Positions 45,645-60,600 of a stretch of 64,000 bases of DNA are shown here, piece by piece. Position 1 is the stretch's first letter; the number at the start of each line of letters is the position of its first letter. A program made the translations under genes and the position numbers. The notes beneath the pieces were generated by a model. That model was not told where the DNA came from, did no database searches, and was given only the letters and a program-made list of their open reading frames with translations. Source of the DNA: Dendrolimus kikuchii (Eukaryota; Arthropoda; Insecta; Lepidoptera; Lasiocampidae); NCBI GenBank assembly GCA_019925095.2, contig CM034398.1, positions 5,223,001 through 5,287,000 of the forward strand, read 5' to 3'.

Positions 45645-48543
45645 CTAATGATCATCTACTTTTTTATCTCTAACTAATTGCTCACTTTCATTGCGATTAT
45701 CTTGTCTAAATTGTGATGTTTGTGTATTATCTATGGTTATATTTTTATCCACACTCATTACCGAATTTATAGTTTTGAAATTGTCTACTCCTACACCATT
45801 ATGTATGTTGTCTATGGCTGCATTGTCTATGTATGTATCATTATCTACAGACGTACTACAGTTTCTGACTTTACCGGCACGATTTAGGTTAGGGGAGGAT
45901 GCTCTGTGTCTTGCTCGATGTGCGGCCTTCAATTCCATTTCGACACAATGTTCCGCGAACATTAGTTGTAAGGGAGCATACATATGTGGTAACAGTTCTA
46001 GGTCGTTCATGGTTATCTGAAAAAATATACCAGAGGTCTTAAAATTATTTAAATTTCTATCAAAATAGCATTAATTAAGGCATTAAGTTATGTATAATAT
46101 ATACTTAACTTTTATGCCTTAACTAATGCTATTGATGATTTCTATTGAACTATTTATATTGAGCATATTGCGTGCATGGTGGAATGTGAGAAAACTATTC
46201 ACTCTTTACGTTACGTAAAGTGTCTTCGCCTTAATAAAGATAATAAGAAAAGTGTTAATGGACACTTTCTTAGTAAGAATACTTTTAGTTAAATTAGGTT
46301 ATATTCAAAAATTACTTATTAATCTTTTTAGATTAGATGATAATATTAATAAGGTATTTCTGTCTAAACACCTTATTTATAAAAAAAATCTCTTTACGTT
46401 AATTTGAATACTGCCAATGACAAACATAATAGTCTATGGTCATACAGTCGCACATTCATAATTACCGCCAGAAACATTAAAAATTATAAGAAAAATATAT
46501 CGCCTCTTTGCTTCATTAAAGTGATAAGTCTGACAAATCATTTTTCTTTATTTTATAGTAAAATCCCTCTTACCGACTTTTTTATTTTTCTAAAAAACGT
46601 GACATCTTTTAGAATACGTTGTAGATTGACAGGTAAAAGAGTTATTCATTTCGATACGACTATTTCCTTAAAGTTAAAAAATTCTCTTCTAAAATTTCAA
46701 TTATCAAGATAACACACAATTGAACCAAAGAGGCTGATATATGCAAGGATATAAATTACATTAAAACTTAGAAGTTTAATAAATTAAGCTCGAATTTCGA
46801 CCGCTAAATGACGATTAGCATCGACAAGAGTACAAAACTTACCTGCATATTATCAAAAGCGATTCCAACACTCTTATTATCATTGAGTATATTAGCATTA
46901 AGTCTAGGCAGTCTGGCGTATCTCTGGCTGAAGTGGGTGAGTACTGTGAACTTTGCGTTCATTTGCTTCCCGACCGCTATAGCTTGGGTGGTGGTTGAGT
47001 GCATTTTGATTCGGGCCTCTTCGGCCAACTCGTCTTCCATGGTCGCTTCATGTATTAGAAGGGTCGAGTTTTTACCTGGTAAATATATTAAAATATTGCA
47101 ACTTTGTCTATATTATTTGTAGCAGACAGGTAGATGGCCCACCTGATGGAAAGCGGTTACCATCGCCTATGGACATTTGTAATATCAAAGGTGCTACCAA
47201 CATAGCTGGGATTTAACTCGTTAATTAAAGAAGTTAACATTTCGAGTAACGGATTAACTTTTAAGTAAGAAATAAAATAGAACTAAATTAGATTTTTTTC
47301 AAATATTTGTACGGGCTAATCTCCGAAACGACTAGACCATATTTAAATGAAATTTTGTATGGGGGTAGCTTACATCCCTGGTCAACCTATAGGATACTTA
47401 TGATCCCGAAAAATTTAAAGTTCCCGTGGGATAGTTAAAAAAACTTACCACGCGGACGAAGTCGCGGGCATCAGCTAGTATTCAATACGATACATAACTT
47501 ACATAATATCACGCCTGTTTCTCATGGGGGTAGGGAGAGATTATGGATCTCCACTTGCGACAATCTTTTATTATCATTCAAGCTAACCACACATATGCAT
47601 ATGTATCAATACAAATGTAAAAATATCTCTCAAATCATATTATCTTGCAATGGTTTATTATATTTAAACTATTAAATATGTAAGATCTATGCATATTTTT
47701 TCTTTACCAAATGATTGTAAAAGATTAGTGCAAAAATATTGCAAAGGATTCATGTAAATTTTTACATAAGATTTCTGTAAATTTTGCAATGATTTGTCAA
47801 AACGCTTCAGTAAATTTATGCACAAATTGTCTATAGTAATTGTTGGCAACACCAACAAACAATTGAAATTAGACTTTTGTCACAATAGAACATTTTCCCT
47901 TCGAAATGTAATGGTGCAATTTTAGTATATTAATAAAATATCTCTCGCAGTGCTATTTTTACCTTTCCTTAATAGATTGATTTAATCAGTAACGTCGGTA
48001 TTTCATTTAACCTTTAAGACAATTATCGATATACCAAAAAGCCGCACGACTAACACTATCACTATCTCGTAATATACCAAGAAAATATACCCATTTCATA
48101 CAAATCATACAACTCCTATATAAACAGAGTGAGACAACACAATTAACGATCACATGCACAAACGCGATCTGCACTCTCATCGTGGACACATATGTACTAA
48201 TAGTGAGCTAAAGGGTTAATAATATAGATATTGACGCATACCTATCTTGACCAGTTCCTCGCAGGGTATAGTGTCACCTGAGTAAGTGAGTTTGTTGGTG
48301 CCATCGAGGTCGATGGCCACCCCGAAGGCATTGGGGCAATGCGACACTAGACAAGTGCGCATCTGTTGTATGCCCATCGCAGCCAACACTGCTGAGGTCA
48401 ACTCACTATTCGTCTGTGGGACGTCATGAAGCTAAAAGAAAAAATATTATTACTATTAGTTTTCACCTTCTCCCAATTATTTGGTGAAAGATAAGAGACA
48501 GAGACAGATAGACAGACAGACAGAGAGAGAGAGAGAGAGAGAG

Positions 48544-48618
<75 letters not shown>

Positions 48619-51600
48619 TATACACACAGATATATACACACACACATATATATACAAACATACTATATATATTAATATATACGTGTCTACGACAAGGTGT
48701 CGCGAGTTGGCACTAAATCATTATTCAAATGGCAACACTAAAAGGTTGTGCAATTTATGTCTTCTTAGAGTGGCAACACTAAAAACTTGTGCAATTTATG
48801 TTTTCCTAAAATGATAACACTAAAGGGTCGTGCAATTTATATTATCTAGAGTGGTAACACCAAAATAAAAAGTCACCAAAAAAAAAAAAATTTTTTTGAA
48901 AAAATAGCAAAATATTTACATTTCTTACATGTGCCTTAAAAGTAAAAGCATATTTTGAAATTTTACATTTTTTTTGCATTTTTTTCACCAACGCAAGATC
49001 AAGACACAACGCTGATTTTCAGTGCAAACCTTCCTTTTGGCGTGATACCAAAACAACTCGATTTTTTTGTCACCCTAATTTTAACAATATTTAATTAGTA
49101 ATGACTACATTTGTTATACTCTTTTTCCATATAAACTTTAACTGGAGCAAATCTAATGTCTCTCTATAGATACAGTAATCATCAAAAGGGATACAAAGTC
49201 TTTGTAGCATTGAAATCTGTAACTTACCAAGTTCTGATTAGGAATAAGAGTGTACTCATTTTTGATCCGTTCAAACTGTATATCATATAAGTTCAGCCAT
49301 TTCACTATCTGTCCCGGGGCTAACAAATACACAGGATCAGCCATTCCAACAGTTGATACCTCATCAAATGCTTCTTTGCGAGCTTGTAGGACTCCGATAA
49401 GTCCTAAAAAAGGGAGTTAAAATTCATTGCATAATGTAATTTCACATATTATTATATGAATTGTTTTAATTTTTTCAAGTTGATAAATGTCAAGTTTTTA
49501 AAGATACCTCTTTAGTCTATACCCCAAACCGAGTAAAGTTTATTTATTTATGAATTCATTAAGAAAAATATTTTGTGTTTGAATTCAAATACGAACATAA
49601 AACTTACAATAATTATTTTAAAAGTAGAATATGCTCGCGACTTCATCCGCGCTTGACTTGAAATTCCCGCGGGATTCCCGGGATAAAAAATATCACACAT
49701 TTTATTACATAAAATTTGCTATCAATCAGTGAAAAAATCACACTGGAATTCGTTTCCTTTCTAATCTGGCCATTTTAAATATTTCCTAGAAATATTCCCG
49801 GGGATTCCCAGGATAAAAAGTAGCGCAGATTTAAGTCTAAGAATTTGCTGTCAATCAGCGATAATCGCATCGAAATCGGCCCAGTAGTTTTTACGTGAAT
49901 CCCGAACAAACAGACAAAAATCTAAAAAATTGCATTGTGTTCTTCTTCGTTTATGGGGTGTATTCCAATTGTTTTTTAATAGCTTCAATGCACAGACACG
50001 TCATTGTTAAAATTTTGTATTATATTATTATGTCCATAATTATCACTATAAAATGTAAAATTTCCATAAAATTATGTTTTAAAAGTACCTTTAAAACATA
50101 GTTTTTTTACAATACTTTATAAGTTTGTGTTTGACCATAATGTCGCCTGATGTAGAGCGGAGAATTATGGTCCAAGATGGAGCACGCTTACCTAGAAGGT
50201 ACCCATTCACACGGGACTTGAAGACACTCCGGTTGTACGTATCGGGAAAGACAGACTCCGGCAATGAGTTTCACTCTTTTGCGGTGAGCATGATAAAGAA
50301 TTCAAATACGGGGCTTGATGGTATGAAATATATGGTTATAATAAGGGAAAAGTCTCACCAATATGATGATCGGCGTGTAAATGTGAGATGTAAATCGCCT
50401 TTAATGTCCTCAGAAAGGAGTTCACCTTCTTTGGACCATAGAATCTGACTAACTGCCCGAAAGTACCTTCACCACAATCCAGCAGTATTGAACGAGTTTC
50501 GCTATAATTGAGAATGGAGTTCCTTATTAAAACAAACTTTATGTAAATTACATTAATAATCTAAAAAATTAAGCAAAAACAGCTATTTTTATGATGAATG
50601 ACCATAGTTGTAAAATTTCTATTTCCTACGGGCGTTAATTACAGAGCTCTCCTAATATTTTTTATTTGGTTTTAATTAATCTCCAGACAAATACACACAG
50701 GAATGCTTCGGTTGTTCGGGCATTTGGAAAGAATTCATGATGAAAGAATGACTAAACAGATATACAATGCAAAAGTGGATGGATGCAGATGTCGTGGAAG
50801 GCTACGACACACCTTCCATGATCAAATTGATCGTGTACTAGCAGAAGGTGATGTCAGGAGCCTTAAGAACAGACGAGTGTGCATGACAAGAGTTGAATGT
50901 CAAAGGAGCAAGTGAGGTGTGTAAGAATAAGCCTAAATGGCGCTCTGTTGTTCGTGCCTACCCCACAAGGGAACTGGCGTGAAGTTAGCTTGCTAATATA
51001 CAATAGACCACTCTGAAAGCGTTCCCAGGCACTCAACTTTTTTAGAATACTGGAAAAATTTCCTCGATACAATATTTTTTAACAAATAATACAGCGTTAC
51101 TTACTCAATATGCACAACAATCGCACTGGTGTTCCTCGTCTTGCTGGGGATACAGGAGCCGGTACCAAGGAACACGACCTTGGGATATTCCGACTGTGAA
51201 TCAGTCTTTGTGTATCTCATGCTGTCAACCAACCGCCGGAATTGTTCCAAACTTCCAACAAAGCCATCCACGTCCATAGATTCTTGGATATAGTCTTGTA
51301 TATGGAGTTTGGGTTCTGCCGACCTATGATAGAATAAATGTTAGTCATATTTTTATCTGTGCAGAAACGGAGAAAAAATACAATTTCCTGTGGCTGGGCG
51401 GCCTGTCGTAAGAGGCGACAAAACAACCCACAGCCAGGTGGTAGGATATTTGCTCAACTGGATGGCTACCACCCTTGGTCTAGAGTATGCCGCCATAACA
51501 ACCTTGAGTTATGTTCCGGCATTAGTGACCAGGTTTCAGTCTCCCATAAGAGAGCAGCAGCAGCGCATTTGTAGCACCTTTGGTGTTGCAAATGTCCATA

Positions 51601-54600
51601 GGCGATGGTAACCGCTTTCCATCAAGTGGGCCGTCTGCCTGTCTGCTGAACTCCTGAAATAAAAAAATAAATAAAAAAAGAACCAGCGGGGATCATTATC
51701 TTAATTAGATCAGTTAGGGTTGAGTCGATTGGCGTGAAACGATTAGCCTTGAGCTAAGCCTGTTTCGAGCGATGAGTAAGAGTTCCGACTGCCCACTTCC
51801 TACTCCCTCTGTTTCAATCCCCTATTCCATCGCCACCATCCCATTCCTTTTCTGATCTTCCTCATCCCTCTATCTCATTCGAGAGGCTGAGAACGCGTTA
51901 GCTTTGCCCCTGGTGTTGCAAGTGGCTATAGGCGACTGTAACCACTTTTCATGAGCTGGGCCGTCTGCCTTTTTGCTAGCTTCTCAATAACAAATATATA
52001 TATATATATATAATTGTGTAATGTACGAAAATATGGCATGCACAAAACTTCTATGCGCCTCAAGCGGAGTTAGCTTCTTAACTTTACGCACGTTCAGTCA
52101 AGTGTTAACGTTTGTTACACCTGACTACGAGTAGTGCGAAAGAGATGGAATGTGTCTGGATAGCGGAAGAGCTAGACCGCAACATTCTCGACGTGATAGT
52201 GGTTTTTTATAGACTGTTGTATACGAACTTCACGGACGCATTTAAGTTTTGTTTGTATTACATGTTTAGTTAATTAAGTCAATTAGCATCACAAGAGATA
52301 ATAATCTGTTCATGAGAAATTATTCGGGAATACTGGTCTAAACTTTAAGCATAGCGCCTTTCAATAGATATTACTCAGTATATTTTTAAATATTTATGTT
52401 CTACTATTTTGAAAGTTTTTGATTTTCAATCATAATTAATTGTACATCTATGTAGTGTGCATTTACAAAAGTTAATTAATGTTAGATGTGTAAGATCACA
52501 GTAAGAAAAATTATTTGCATGGCATTTCACAGGCAAAAACGTCAAGCAAAATATTTGTATTAAAAATAATTATATTCTAAATATTCATAAAAACTTAGTC
52601 AAAATCTAGAAGCAACAAAAACCTAAAACATTTCAGTACACAAAACGATCGCACAAAGTATGCCATTGAAGTTCTGAAACAAATGTGAACATGATTTATT
52701 TTAAATATTTAAGAAGTATCAAGAAAGTATTTACATTATCACAAATTGTATGACCCTTGATATGTTTACTTCTTTACTTAAAAAAATATACACAAATATA
52801 TTAAAGACTTGCCGCCATGGATCCTCATCAAGGACATGAGGATCCATAACGTGACTTTTGAATATAACATAAAGCAAAATACTACTCACCTGTCAAGCTG
52901 TTTCTTGGGTCTCAAATGGAACATGGTGAGGGTCCTCCCAGCGATTAGTTCCAACTTGACAGCGGCATCCTCCTCCATAGAAGGAATGTGCCCATCCCCT
53001 TTGCACAGCCCTTCCACGTTTAAAATATTCTGGAACTGCGCGAGCGCAATCTATTTGAACATTGAGTAGTTATGTTGCGACCGCCACCATGCATACTATA
53101 ATACTACATAATAACATATATACATAATATATAGGCAGATAGAAAATTCTTCAATGTCCGTCAGATTTTTATTACATACATACATACATACATAACTTCA
53201 CGCCAGTTCCCTTGCGGGGTAGGCACGAACAACAGAATGCCATTTGCCAGATTTTTATTATTATTTGAAAACAAGCAAAATTAGTTTATAATACATTTTA
53301 AAGGAGACAGATACAATCTGTAATATGGTTAAATTTATTTAGTTGATATATTGTGCTGAAACTAACACATTTTCCAAAACAAAAAATATATTGTTGATTC
53401 TCTTAACATAACAAAATATTAGGGAAGTCAGTTTCCATTTTTTTTTAAATAAATATAATTGCAGTTAGTATATCTAGAATAATGAAAGCTGAATCCATAT
53501 CACACTCCATCCACCTTAAGTAGATATGTGAAATTAGTGCTAAACAAATTGAAAGCAATTATATGGGAATGACATAATTCTTAGCATATTGATATGTCAT
53601 TCCCATATATTATCTATTCTAGTTTAGTGCTAATGCTACTTGAATAAAGACCCAGATTAATGATGAAAAGCAAAGTAAATTTTATAACAACACAAAAAAT
53701 CATATTTCACTAAAAAGTTGACATTTTCGAAACAAACACACTTTATTTCTATATTTATTGTATTTTACACGTACATTACATTATTTTATTTTTTTGAAAA
53801 ATAAAACTGCAGGTCTAAATATCGCTCTTCAAGTTTCAGCTAAAACTCAACTTTAAAATTTATACTGTAATGAATTAAGAAAGATAACCAATTAAATCAT
53901 AACAATATACCTTATTCTTAAGTTCCTCCAATCCTTTCAATCGAATAGGGCTATCAGTTTTAGGGACGGGCGGATGAGCGTTCCAAACTGCAGGCACACT
54001 GATATCCCTCAACAGAGGAAATATGTCTGGATCGAGCAAATGCAACTTGTGTTGGGTTCGGTGGACAGCTTCAGATCCCAGGCAGGAGTTCTGCGAGTTT
54101 AGTACCAGATGACGAGTAGATGGACCAAATAGGGATAAGAAAGCCCGATATCTGGAAACAAAATAGAAAATTGCAGACATTCAAAATTACATTAACAGTG
54201 AAGAAATAAGTATTAGAGGATGCTGTTAAATGTGGTGCTATATGAACATATCCACGAACTATAATTATTATAATATATCCATAGATGGCGGGAATACATT
54301 GATACGTTGATATACTATGTATAAGAAGAGAAAATATTAAAAAACATGTATATGTTTTTTAACACTTTTTACATACATACATACATAACTTCACGCCAGT
54401 TCCCTTGCGGGGTAGGCACGAACAACAGAGCGCCATTCAGGCTTATTCTTACACACCTCACTTGCTTCTTTGACATTCATAACTCTTGTCCTGCACGCTC
54501 GTCTGTTCTTAAGGCTCCTGACATCACCTTCTGCTAGTACACGATCAATGTGATCATGGAAGGTGTGTCGTGGCCTTCCACGACTTCTGCATCCATCCAC

Positions 54601-57600
54601 TTTTGCATTGTATATCTGTTTAGTCATTCTTTCATCATGCATTCTTTCCACATACCCGAACCACCGGAGCATTCCTTTCCTTACCTTCACCCCGACACTC
54701 TCTTTCAGACCAACTCTCTTTCTTACTTCGGTATTACGAACGCGGTCCGCGAGCGTCACTCCGCAGATTTTGCGCAGTGCTCGCATCTCGACCGCGTTTA
54801 CTCTACTTACACACTTTAACACTTTTTCTTTAAGTTAATCAATTTTTAGCTAGACGTGTTGCCGGGCGGTTTCTTGCCGCTTCTCCTTAACAGCAATAAC
54901 ACGTTGCGAAGCCATGTGCATAGACTAGGAAATAAAATTAAATTTTAACCCTTCAGCTCACCATTAGCACATATGTGTTCGCGACGAAAGTGCAGATCGC
55001 GTTTGTGCATGTGATCGTTTTTGTGTTGTTTCTCACTCTATTTATATAGGATTTAAATGAAATGGGTATATTTTCTTGGTATATTACGAGATAGTGATAG
55101 TGTTAGTCTTGCGGCTTTTGGATGAGCTGAAGGGTTAACTTATATGTACTGACCTTCAAAAAGTGTTTTCCAGCGGAACTTATTTTGAATAAAAACTTTT
55201 GAATTTAAAGGAAACTCTAATTTTATATTAAAAGAAAACTAATAAATTATTTTAGCTAATTTCTCGACATAATTAGACAGATTGAATAAAATTAAGCTTA
55301 TATCAAGTTTAATATGAAGGTATTTGCATCGTATAACTCGATTTTGTATAAGTCAAAATTTAAAATTGCGGCCATCACATTTTGAACATATTAGCATGTT
55401 CCTGCCAGCCATGGATATACATAGTCATGAAAATCGCTTGAAAATATTCATAGGGTGCACCCATTTAACTGCAGAGCACACAAAAAGGTCGTAAAGGTTT
55501 CCAGGTGGTAGGGCATTTGCCAGACTGGATGGCTACCACCCCTGGTCTAAAGTATGTCGTCATAACAACCTTGAGTTGTGTTCCGGCATTAGTGACCAGG
55601 TTCCAGTCTGCCTTAAGAGAGCAGCAGCGCCTTTATAGCACCTTTCGTGTTGCAAATGTCCATAGGCGATGGTAACCGCTTTCCATCAAGTGGGCCGTCT
55701 GCCTGTCTGCTGAACTTCTGCAATACAAAAAAAGCGAATCAAATATAATTACATACAAAATTATACAATCGTACAAGAGTACTTACGTGGGATCGTTGAA
55801 AACATGCGGCGGTGTATAATGCACTATGACAGATGGTATGTTTTCCGGCGGGTTCTCAAAATTGTCGAAGTGAGCTGAGAACTCACTCTCTTTCAAGTAA
55901 CTTATATCTGGCACTTCCATTACTGAAACAGGAATATTTTATTACTACACCTTTTCACACAGCTTTCTCTTGTTAACAACTTTAAATCCACATGTCAAAG
56001 TAGCAATAACAGTTCAAAGGACAACAAGCATCTGATGCAACTCCCATCATCAAAGTTGATGGACACATCAAATTTCATTTCCGAAGTCTTAAAAAACAAT
56101 AAACAATGTATATACATGCAAACAAACATTTCGTTGTCTACAACCATTCTATTTTTCATACATACTGAATTCGTTTCAGCTATCAACACATACTTTCATG
56201 ATTGTCAATTTATTCCCTATACCATAAAATAAAATTAACTTCCAAAACAAGCCAAGTTAATCCTGTAAACAAACACACCTAGACCCATTTTCGGTCTGGT
56301 ATGATTTACATCTTAATTCGATAGCGTAAATTACTATTTACTCAAATTATGGTCAGTAATAATACATATACTATATTTGGGGCAAACACAAAAAAGTTTT
56401 ACATGTCTACAGGAGAAGACTACAAATATTGGAACAATATGTTTACATGTTTTGATCCGCAAACATGGATTGCTATTTCTTTAATCTACACTAATCTGAA
56501 AAGTTGTTTAATATTTCTATAATAAAAATAAAATAAAAATGTTATTGGATAATTTTTCAATGTCTACCAAACTGAGGTATTCAGTATCCGAACAGTCCAC
56601 AGTAGAAGACATTTTGGTTTAAACGAGACCAATAAAAAATAATTTATTTGTTAAAATACAAATCTAACATACCCACAAAATCTTATACTAATATATAAAG
56701 CTGAAGAGTTTGTTTGTTTGTTTGCTTGAACGCGCTAATCTCAGAAACTACTGATCTGATTTGGAAAATTCTTTCAAAGTTAGATAGCCCATTTATCGAG
56801 GAAGGATATAGGCTATATATCATCACGCTAAAACCAGTAGGAGCGGAGCACCAGTGAAGAATGTTCCAAAATCGGGGGTTTTTTTTAACAATTCCACGCG
56901 GAAGAAGTCGCTGGCAGAAGCTAGTAATTTTATATAATAAAAAAATACATGAACAAATAATGTACATATGGAATTTATGAAACTTGAACACTTTATCTTC
57001 TGTTTTTGTATTTAACCAAATATCGTGTGCATGAAGGAATATACTATTATTTACCAGAATTTTCATATTATATTTACAGAATGTGTAAAATTCATCTCAA
57101 ATAAACACGCACGCATGAATATGTGATGAAAGTAGATGAAAAGAAAATTGTCAGTTAAGATCATTGCAAATGGAGATCCATAGTCTCTGTCGATCCCCAT
57201 AGAAAACAAGCGTGGTAATATGTACAAGTGTGTAGAATGTCTTAAATACAATATAATAAAAATCAAAATTAATATATAGTAAAAACTCTTGATACAATAA
57301 TCCTAGAATAGAATAAATGGAAGTATGGAAGGAAGACATATTGTGTTGATGCCAAACTAATAGAAAAAACAAACAGATAAGAAACTCACCAATAAACACA
57401 GGTCCGGGATCATCAGGGGTCTTTACATCCTTGGACAACACGAGGGTTCCATCAGGCAGAACCACATCTTGACCACTTTTGAGCTGGCCCAACATTGGAC
57501 CAGGCTTGACACCCAACTCCACACATTTAGCGAGGTCAAGAGTACCAAGACGTTTCTATAATTATACAAATGCAATGATCTAAAATAAACATTGTCTCTT

Positions 57601-60600
57601 TTTGCAATCATTTGGAGTCGGCAAAGTATGATATTTCCACTCATACCCTAGCATACCAGCTCTGTCACACTGCTTCACAAAATCCATCCATCTTTTATGG
57701 CTGATATATAATTTTCAATCCTTCAATCTTCCTGTTTAACATTTAAACCGCTAACTGATCATTCTCATCTAGGGCGACTGGAGATATTTTTGGTCTACCA
57801 TTTTAGTGGCCAATCATTTTGGACCCAAATACTAAGAATTATAACTTTTATTCATGAAATTTATTTATACACTGCATTTTTCTATTTCATAAAAAAGCCT
57901 AAACCCTAGTGCTAGCAACAGTAACAAAATTAATATACTATCCCATATAATACCTATGGTAGTAAAGTTATAGTACTTACTTTAAATGTACAAATGTAAG
58001 CAACAGTACAATGAGGCTTCTTTTGCAGGTCATGTAAAACTTTTTCCGACTTTTTCTTTGTATTATCTACAACAATAATATGTGACATCATTTTATACAT
58101 TTATAAGTTTTAAAATACATTATTTCGATTTTCAAAGAGACAAATCTTAGAAATATAATCTTATTCAAAGTACATACGAATTTTTAAGAGAAGACCTAAA
58201 CATGTCTGAACAATAAAAAGCATATGAATGCTAAAATACTTAAATATATTTTTGTTTTTAAATATATTGGTATAATATACTGTTACGAATTTGGGTTATG
58301 TGAATTTAGAATGCCCTTGGAATTATAACAATGTTTATTAGAAATATACACACATAATTCACAGTTCTTACAAATACAACCAGTCCAAACCATAAAGCGA
58401 AAAATTATAATGACATAAATCATACTAAGTCCATTGTTATAAGATACTTGTTCCGATCGCAGTTGAAACTCAACTCACTCAAGTCTCTGACTGACCGACC
58501 ATGTGTATTTGTTAAAAATAGCCATGGCCTCCTAGCAACATACCCACTAGCGCTTGGAATTTTCAACTTATAGCTCTAGGCTTCTAGGAATGTGCATGAA
58601 ATGCAAACAATAGAAAGGAAGGATTCATGACGTCTTACCAGGAGGCACACAAAGCGATTAATGCGAACAATAGATCACTTAAATTCGAAGGAGTAAAAAA
58701 ACACCTGTAAAGGTTTAGTATTGGTTCGCAACAATACAAATGATAACATTAATTTATTAGTCAACAGCTATTTCTCTTGTCAATGATCTTAAACACCCAT
58801 TGATTCATAAGACATGAAATATCTACATATAGAGCTTCTTTGCAACTTTGCTCACATAAATATCCTGATAAAGTTTCTATTTTTCAGGATCAGAATGTAT
58901 CTCACTGTCATAGAAAAAATATTAATTATAGTTGTGGTGTACAATATGACCTCTAATATGGCAACTGTCACCATACCTTTTTCATTATTGACCTTAGGCT
59001 TAGATTTATCCTTGTTTCTGTTTGATACTTCAGGCCTATAGTAATCTGTTTCATCATTAATGAACTCCTCAAATTCCTTATCCACATTCGAGTCTAATCT
59101 GGGCCTCTTTGCTGCTGGCTTTGTAGGATCCTTGTCCAAAAGAGACTCATGGGGGCCACTGAAAGTCAATTAAAACTAATTATTAAAAATTCTACCATTT
59201 TCATCACATAAATTATCTTACTTAGTCAAACTATACTTTTTTTATTGCTGAAGTACAGCAGACAGGCTGGTGGCCCAACTGTGATGGAAAGTGGTTACCG
59301 TCACCTATGGACATTAGCAATACTTTAACCGCTCTTCATGAACTTATGGATGGATAACATTGTTGTATTTTATTGGTTCCTATATTTTTTACTGATTCAA
59401 GATTTCATTAAAATTCATATCACCACAATAATTAATGGTAAACTAAATTAGTTTAACACAAAACGCAAACACATTCTTAGAGTTAGGATGTTAGAAGCTT
59501 GCCAATGTCAATTTAAAATCTTTATTTTATGAAAACTCTTTTTTTTAAGGACCAAATAGCTTTTCCAACCATTAGACATCCATTCCATTTAGAGAATTTA
59601 GATCAAAATTTATAAAAATCAGGTCATATTGATTATCGTGCAGCAAAAACAAAAAGGTCATTTTCATATTTCTTTAATAGCAATAATATCTATTTTAGCG
59701 ATAAGACCTTTTGTTTTACCAAATAACTATTGTACCTATACAATTTTGTAATAGTTTCTGTAAGGAATAGTGTTATTTATCTCTCTAATATGGGAATTGT
59801 GGAGAACATAGCGGGAAAAGTATAACTTACAGGAGCACATATTTAACATTCATAACATTATCTTCAAAATCTTCACTTGGGCTGCAATTGGCCATGGTCA
59901 CATTCATGTCTTTCATGATCACAAATCTCTTTGTTGCTGTGTATAATTCATCCTGAAATAAAGATAAATTCAAAAATATTTTTATAGATCACACTTTACT
60001 GCTAAATGCCCACTGCTGGGCTTGGACCTCCCATTATAGGGGGGAACGAAGAGTATGCCCAACACACATGTCCAAGGTGGCTTGACAGATTTGACACATG
60101 GGTTATCTCGATGTGCAGGTTGCATCACGATATGTTTGTTCACAGTTGTTAGCACATGGTAATTGTAACAATATGCACATTAGGTCAGAAAACTGCCTAA
60201 GTGGTGTATGCATTCTGGCCAGAATCAAACCCATGCCCTTTGAGTGTGGAACATGTGCACTAGCCATTATGCTACCATGACTACTACTATTTAAGTTCAT
60301 AGGCAACTAAATATGCAAGATATGCACATCAACGGTACCTAGTATAAGTTTAATGTGGATATTCTACAATAATGTAACATATATACACAAATAAATGACT
60401 AAAGTAATATAGATGATAATAATATGGCAAATACAACAATATATGAATATTGAAAACTTCTATTAAATAATTGCAAAATATTGTGAAATTATGAAACATT
60501 GTGAAATTAATATTTATGATCAATTTGTAGGATCTGGAGATCACCATGGAAGACCACCCATTGAACCTTTATGTATATACAATAAAGTTATTCATTCATA

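Noticed and set aside
46404..46712. 102-codon frame between RNaseZ exons 15 and 14
   Set aside because: AT-rich intron sequence without domain or splice role.
48463..48675. Open frames through the TA/GA repeat
   Set aside because: Simple-repeat translation (YIYIYI).
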